Below, piece by piece: positions 6,898 through 11,950 of a DNA stretch of 11,950 nucleotides (position 1 is the stretch's first letter; every line of letters starts with the position of its first letter). The DNA lies in the NCBI GenBank assembly GCA_000787465.1, contig JSYX01000819.1, forward strand, positions 1-11,950, written 5' to 3'. The notes under the pieces were generated by a model. That model saw only the letters and a program-made list of their open reading frames with translations, had not been told where the DNA came from and did no database searches. The stretch is from Thermomucor indicae-seudaticae. Taxonomy: Eukaryota; Mucoromycota; Mucoromycetes; Mucorales; Lichtheimiaceae. Made by a program: the position numbers and the translations under genes.

Positions 6898-8686
6898 TCA
6901 TGTAGATACCCTCGAAGACCGATATTCATGTCGAAGAGCTCCTAAGATCCTCCGCCGCCGACTTCTTTCAAACAGCTTTTTGACTCTTCTCATAAACTTG
7001 TCTTCATCTTGAGCGATCATTGTAGAGCCCAATAATTGCATGCAAGATTCCATGTCACAAACGAGAAGACGATCTAGGAAAAACCAAGTAGCTGTTATTA
7101 GATTTTATCTTTAATGGATTCCTTTCTTCAGTTACCATAATAGCTTTCCAGCAGAGTGACGGCAACAAAGTATAAAATATCGAATCCACACAAAAAGTAC
7201 GCATCCCATATCCTTAACAGCGTCTGGTATCGTACTACGCCGCCAGTAAAAAGGGTTATATACCACCTGGTTGCATACACATCACTTGATAGCCCAATGT
7301 CTTGCTAAACACATTCCTCATTAGTATGCATGGAACTCCACGTACATATAGATATATATATATATATATCTATCTTACCAGATGCCGGTAGAGTCGTGGT
7401 AAATATCTTTGGACAAGTCGGTCTTGTATAAAGAAGCTTTCCATTAGAGCAGGAAACCCTGGAATATAAAGATTATGTAGCCCATCACGCATAAACATAT
7501 GGACTAAAAGAGTGAATGCCCGCTAAATTCCCCGTTATTAAAGGTTTCCCTCTGGCGCATTGTTGAGCATACATACCTCTTCTTCGCAATACATAAGCAG
7601 CATGGCTGCTATATTTGTCATCCCTTGACAGTATCCAACTTCTTCATCGAAGCATGAAAACGCTCGTAGAACGTTAAACAGAGATCTTTGCCTTTGGGGA
7701 ATGAGAAACAGCAACAAAGTGGGCGTCACGTTCCTTACCCTGATCCATAGCGTTCTCGGAACATAATGTGACCATGCATCGTTCGTGGTATATCCAAGTC
7801 GATCTGTCTTTCATGCGGGGATGGTTTTGCCAACAGTGTCTAGACAAAGATACCTTTAGCTAAAAACAAAAGCGATCTCTCTTTTCATACTCAACCTTGT
7901 ATTTCTCTTGTAGCTCATTCTCGTCTACTGCTCTCCGGAATCCGTCCGTACAAAGAAAATACCTTATTTGTGATCTATATGAGTAGTCTATACAACATCA
8001 TCGAGCGGTCAATTTACCAGGCGTCGCGTCGCCAGCAATCCGGTATCCCTTTAAAGACTCGTTTTACAAACTAGGAATCAACACATGGAGACGTCTGGCA
8101 AATCGGGAACGCTCAGGAGAGAGGGAGACCATACCTTTTGGGACATCCTGAAGCCATAGACATTTCTTCCATACAAAGTTGACGGGATCGCCATACGTTC
8201 CCATTTGATCGACCGTTCGACTTCCTTTTCTTTCTGCCTAGTAATCATTACATGAGTGTCTTTCTTCTGCTTGGATTAGCGCCTTCAGTACTCACTCAGC
8301 ACTGGCCTCCACGGAGTCTTCTGCCCCTAAGAACCCGTATCTAGCGCGCGCGGTTAGGCCATCCAAAACCCCAAAGACCCCCCACAAAAAAACCTTTACC
8401 GATCTGCCATGGCGAACCATTTCTCCATTTCGGCCTTGACATCGGGTACAGTTTCCGGAGGACAATCATATTGCTGTCGAATGGTGTTACCTTCCGGTAG
8501 GCGACTCGCATGCGCGGTGGATTCACCCTTTGCAGTATTCAGAGGGTCAGCTACGCTCGAGCCATACGTTTTTAACGAAGTGCCGGTTGTCAATTCTGTC
8601 AAGTCGCTGTCTGACGATTCGTTCGTAACTTGAGAAGTCAATGCCTGAAAATTGATCGCTTGTGGACTGGCTGATTCGTACAGCAT
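6898..8686 (-). CDS. TBC-domain Rab GTPase-activating protein
   Basis: TBC proteins stimulate GTP hydrolysis by Rab GTPases and so switch off membrane-traffic steps. Nine exons (8686-8400, 8237-8135, 8070-8018, 7962-7896, 7839-7739, 7691-7577, 7522-7379, 7304-7136, 7073-6898) stay in phase and give 404 residues. Residues 1-95 are polar and low in conservation. A basic helix ([14 protein letters not shown]) precedes the TBC domain, about 131-365, which opens with [12 protein letters not shown]. Both catalytic fingers are present: IDLDIPR (183-189, Arg189) and GYCQGM (223-228, Gln226). The RWYITLF and RIWDAYF helices follow, and a basic tail (RSRRRR) ends the protein. The pattern resembles the USP6NL/RN-tre and yeast Gyp groups, but the target Rab cannot be assigned. 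Intron 1 (162 nt) is longer than the other seven (47-74), and intron 4 has a weak GTTGAG donor. The start at 8686 is the first in-frame ATG; a 5' exon further upstream is possible. Confidence 0.85.
7348..7373. repeat. 26-bp perfect AT-rich palindrome in RabGAP intron 7
   Basis: A run of about ten AT dinucleotides is flanked symmetrically by ATAG and CTAT, making a perfect 26-bp palindrome. It begins five bases inside intron 7 (7305-7378, minus strand), just after the donor GTAAG. In RNA it could fold into a hairpin next to the 5' splice site. Confidence 0.8.
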
Positions 8687-8760
8687 TGACGATCCTGGAA
8701 GAGGACGGAGTTTTTGTCTCCCGCCCAAATTAATGCTTTTCAGTTTGTGGCCCACAGCTA

Positions 8761-9315
8761 GACTGGGAGAAAAATCTGGGATTCGGCGAAGTCAAACTGG
8801 CAGAAGCCAACATGGACAAAGATGCTGTGTGTCGAGACTTTTTACGAGTTGCAATTTTTTGCTAGAGCACTATAGACGAAAAGTCAATGGATGACATGTT
8901 GGGCTTCCAAATTCATGGCAAGAAATTGCCTGGATTTGTGAACAGCAGTGTCTCATTGATCCGTAACTTAGGAATGAGGGTGACGTTTTATATAGTGCAA
9001 CTACTCTACGAAGGTTGTTACACATTCACTGAGATTGACTGGCTTGACTTCCCAGCATCAATTGACACACTGCATACGTTTACGAGTTTACCAAACATGA
9101 ACAAGTTGATAAAGATGTCTCGGATATTTTGGAGCAATTGCAAGAAAACTAAGAACCTTGGTCTTCTGCGATCCTTCTACAGGCCAACTCTCAGGCAACT
9201 GGTAGAGGGAGATATACCTCGTAAAGGACATCCCGATCGTTATTGGAAGATGACTTATTGCAAATATGAACGCTGTATGACAGTGCACATAGTGATTCTA
9301 AGTAGGATCAAGTGA
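8761..9315 (+). pseudogene. C-terminal fragment of a multicopy uncharacterised fungal family
   Basis: One plus-strand frame runs from DWEKNLGFGEVKLAEA to a stop at 9313-9315, interrupted by a single in-frame TAG at 8863-8865. After the TAG the frame is open for 142 codons from the ATG at 8887, with MRVTFYIVQLLYEGCYTFTE and WLDFPASIDTLHTF blocks and a basic C-terminus. I recall this block order (GFGEVK, then a DLLR-like helix, GFQIHG, TFYL, YTM/FTEI, FPAS, VFWNSC) from a large, function-unknown family repeated many times in Mucorales genomes; that is memory, not a search. The GEVK string resembles the E-x-K of PD-(D/E)XK nuclease folds, which is only a suggestion. The N-terminal half is missing, because the RabGAP gene begins in the opposite direction at 8686. 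It is either a dead fragment or a short reinitiated ORF. Confidence 0.6.
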
Positions 9316-9645
9316 CATAGCAGAGCCCGTATGAGAAAAAAGCTCTTTTTGAAAGAGAGGGAGTCAAGCTATTACATGACCGTAGATGACTGGTTGGATA
9401 TGTCTGGACCACGAAGACCGCTTTAAGCGTCATTAATCCGACACGCACAACTTGTATGCAGTAGATAACTACAACCACGAATGTTCATTAACATCTCGTC
9501 ATTGCCTACTTTATCGCCCGCTTAGATGTGCGTTATCAATTAAAGTATCTATTTCCGCGACCTGCGAAAAGTAATTTTCACCGCGAAAATCCAACATCCC
9601 ATGATGATGAATAGCATTGTTTTATTTACAGGGTATCAGTAATCA
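9316..9645. other. Intergenic region without a visible gene
   Basis: This AT-rich stretch separates the family fragment from the 3' end of the IML1-like gene. I see no open frame, RNA gene or convincing repeat apart from the candidate poly(A) signal at 9621-9626. Confidence 0.5.
9621..9626 (-). terminator. Candidate poly(A) signal of the IML1-like gene
   Basis: AATAAA occurs on the minus strand 19 nt past the stop codon of the IML1-like gene (9646-9648). Position and strand fit a polyadenylation signal; usage is inferred. Confidence 0.5.
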
Positions 9646-11950
9646 TCAAGAAGACAGTGATGATGATGGAGCATCATTATTATTATTGCTACTATTATTT
9701 TTATTATTACCGGGCTGATCAACATGTGCTGCCGCCGGTGTAGCATTCTGCAACTGTTGCTGCTCTTTCATTGATTCTTCATTAGCCGGTGCTAAAGGCA
9801 TCGAGTCCATATACACCGTGGCGCATTTTCAAACACCCAAGTACTTTGCCCTTGTCCCATCACAAGACTATTCCTCGCCATCCGCCACTCTGCACGAGCT
9901 CTTGAACCAATTTGCGGTGCATCCAAGCCAATTGAACTTGAAATGATAGCAATTATATCCGTATCGTAATGCAGAATAGCTGTTTCTCGTCAATCGCTTT
10001 TCTTGTATGGATCCACGTCGATAATCATTGAACAGGACATGTCGATTCAAATGTCCGCTTTTTATTATTCTTGCTGTGCCCTGTCGAGGATACTTGCGGC
10101 GAAGACGCTGCAGATAAGCTTCCGCCGCCGGTCTCACTCCTGTCCTTGTTGGCTGGTCCAGAAGTGGATGGCTATCTTTTCGAATTGACCCTGAGCTGTT
10201 GATAGCCGCAAACCACGGCTGCTTCTGCTGTTGTTGTTGTTGGCTAGGTGCAACTCGGAAGAAAGCCGATAGAAATAATGAGCATCCAAGAACCCGTGGC
10301 GACCCGTGGACGAAACGAACAACAGAGGCTTGTGTTGCATAAGCGAATTGCCAAACTCCACCGCGTATTTATCATCGAACTGACTGATCAGCCAGTCAAC
10401 AAATTCACTGCGAATGAAACAATTACGGAATATCTTGACATGCCATTGTCTGTCTTTGGATTTCTACCCCAGCCTTCAGGTCTCGTACGGCCACCGCAAT
10501 GTCCTTTGACTTGTAATCCCAAGCTCAATGTCCTAGACTTCCAATCGACGATAGGCTACTGCCGCTGCTATGAGATCCACCACCAAACAAATTCGATTCG
10601 CCGCCGCCCTCGGTCGATGTAGAAGATGCCTGTTTCGGAACTCCAGTCGCAACATACGCAGAAGGATCCATCGTCGTTATCTTGAGGTATCCCAAGCTCT
10701 CCGTTTTTTCGCTGTTTTGCATCTGCTCTCTTTCTTGCGGTGAAAGCCATTTCGCCTTTCGTAAGTTCTGTAACCAAATATCGAAAAGTGCCAGCCGTGT
10801 TTCTTCTTCGTCCAAATAGTCATGAGATAGTACCACAAGTGGTGAGTTAGCCGGCAAGTTTTTTCCTTGGTATCAATGAATCGTGCGCAGATTACCCGTC
10901 AAGTCCTTTTGATACCCCGCCACAAGATGGTCCAAGTAAATCCACGCATAAAGCAGACTTGGATAATTGAAAGACACAACCTTGGGCCAGATAGCGCACT
11001 TGTATGTGATTTTCGTAATGTCAAAATTGATCGTACGTACATAGCGTCGTATCTCCACGTTTTGCCCCGACGAATCAAACGTCAGCTGGTCCCGATCGAT
11101 AGCCGCTACACCATATGCTTCCAGTTGTTCATTATTACTGATATCTCCCGACGATGGTTTCTGTCGTTCATGACCAATTGTGTTGTTGCTTCCACCGGAA
11201 GACCCGGCACCAGCTGATCCCACCGTATTATTATCTTTGGATGTATGGAAGTCGCCGCCAGTTTAAACCTTGGTTACCGCCTTTTGATAACTGGAAAGAC
11301 CCCATCCAAAGAAGAACTCAAGAAGTATATAGTCATTACATGTCCACTGTGTTCGCAAGCGAGGATACAAATCTTTATCAGGCCGGAGATCAACCTTTGT
11401 CAGAGCACTGAAAGACAGCCAACCTATTAACGGAGATGATCATCCAGCGTCTTGCGCAAGACTTCCAGACCATTGTTGTTAATATCATGGAATAATTTGC
11501 CGTCAGAGATAAGCATGCCAGTAACGTAAGTGAGTGCCAGTGTACAACAGGGCGACCGTCATCGCTCTGATAAGTCCAGGTAGTCTGATCGACAGGTGGT
11601 AATGCGTGGTGCCATCGACGTAAATAGGACATGAACTGATGCGAATAGTCGGAAGGATAGCATGGATTGCTCATGTAGTTTTTGGCAACACTGTTACGGA
11701 TCGCGTCATACACAGCAGCATGGGAAGGAGAGGAGCGGCCGCCAGAACCACCACCTCCGAGGCTTGTACAAATCATTAAATCACTCATGCCCGAATGCTT
11801 ATTATGTTATCGGTGAAAAACTTCCTGAGATAGCGGTCTGTCGACGTGCAGGGTTTGTTGATTCTCGAGTACCATTTCGAGACGAGCTTCGATTGTTGAT
11901 AGGAATAGGGTCCACCGTGCTTGAGCCGACAACGACAGAGTCATCATCTT
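9646..11950 (-). pseudogene. IML1: IML1/DEPDC5-like GATOR1 subunit, C-terminal part, frame-disrupted
   Basis: IML1/DEPDC5 is the Rag-GAP subunit of GATOR1 (SEACIT), which restrains TORC1 when amino acids are scarce. Family-like blocks appear in order on the minus strand: a Ser-rich linker, YDAIRNSVAKNYMSN and WTYQSDDGRP, YPRLRTQW and FFFGWGLSSYQKAV, SSGQNVEIRRYVRT and YKCAIWP, NLPANSP with DEEETRLALF, then the DEP domain (about 10240-10480: EFVDWLI, VEFGNSLMQ, RHGFLDAHYFYRLSSE). After these come MIIDVDPYKKSD, AILHYD and YHFKFNWLGCTA, and an Asn-rich end. The frame changes at roughly ten points, mostly by one base at short homopolymer runs. Stops lie at 11263-11265, 10873-10875, 10525-10527 and 9990-9992. 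No GT-AG intron explains most of them. The N-terminus lies beyond the window. This is either a decaying gene or true coding sequence damaged by uncorrected sequencing errors; the sequence alone cannot decide. Confidence 0.7.
9672..9710 (-). repeat. AAT trinucleotide tract encoding poly-Asn
   Basis: On the minus strand an AAT-rich run encodes an Asn/Ser tract (NNKNNSSNNNND) near the C-terminus of the IML1-like protein, followed by a Ser run before the stop. Such tracts are length-variable and have no assigned function here. Confidence 0.7.

Noticed and set aside
8396..8755. RabGAP start at a GTG at position 8755
   Set aside because: GTG is not a usual start in nuclear fungal genes; the first in-frame ATG is at 8686.
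9556..9590. GCGAC/GCGAA cores resembling the transposon end array
   Set aside because: Spacings are 7 and 19 bp, not 22, and there is no partner or coding remnant nearby.
10873..11223. A separate small gene on either strand in this interval
   Set aside because: The minus frame carries IML1-like blocks continuous with neighbouring segments, and the plus frame is its antisense.

Overview
The window looks like nuclear DNA of an early-diverging fungus, most likely Mucoromycota (Mucorales). Genes carry many short GT-AG introns, nearly all 47-74 nt, with fungal-type branch sites. The proteins are fungal: PRM1, PKR1, a PTEN-type phosphatase, a TBC RabGAP and an IML1/DEPDC5-like protein. Two multicopy sequence types that I associate with Mucorales genomes are also present. 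No species is claimed. Exon structures were built by hand from splice signals, reading-frame phase and remembered family motifs; no search was run.

Layout. 60-2365: a dead Tc1/mariner (IS630-like) DNA transposon on the minus strand, with end arrays of about 22-bp spaced GCGA motifs, a transposase frameshift, a lost catalytic glutamate and a nested MITE-like insertion. 2400-4186 (-): PRM1, two exons, whose only obvious poly(A) signal lies inside the transposon's terminal array. 4187-4952: no gene seen. 4953-5254 (-): PKR1, two exons. 5255-5310: a 56-bp space between divergent start codons. 5311-6753 (+): a complete PTEN-type lipid phosphatase, nine exons. 6898-8686 (-): a TBC-domain RabGAP, nine exons, convergent with PTEN. 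8761-9315 (+): a broken fragment of a multicopy uncharacterised family, head-to-head with the RabGAP. 9316-9645: no gene seen. 9646 to the right edge (-): the C-terminal part of an IML1/DEPDC5-like GATOR1 subunit, split by many one-base frame breaks and several stops.

Functional picture. PTEN (PIP3 removal), the RabGAP (membrane traffic) and IML1 (TORC1 restraint) all belong to growth and membrane signalling. PRM1 and PKR1 are integral membrane proteins for cell fusion and V-ATPase assembly. Divergent, convergent and tandem orientations mean this is not an operon-like unit. The contrast between four clean genes and the shredded IML1 is the main puzzle. Other notable points are an in-frame, stop-free PTEN intron encoding a basic segment and the structure of the transposon ends.
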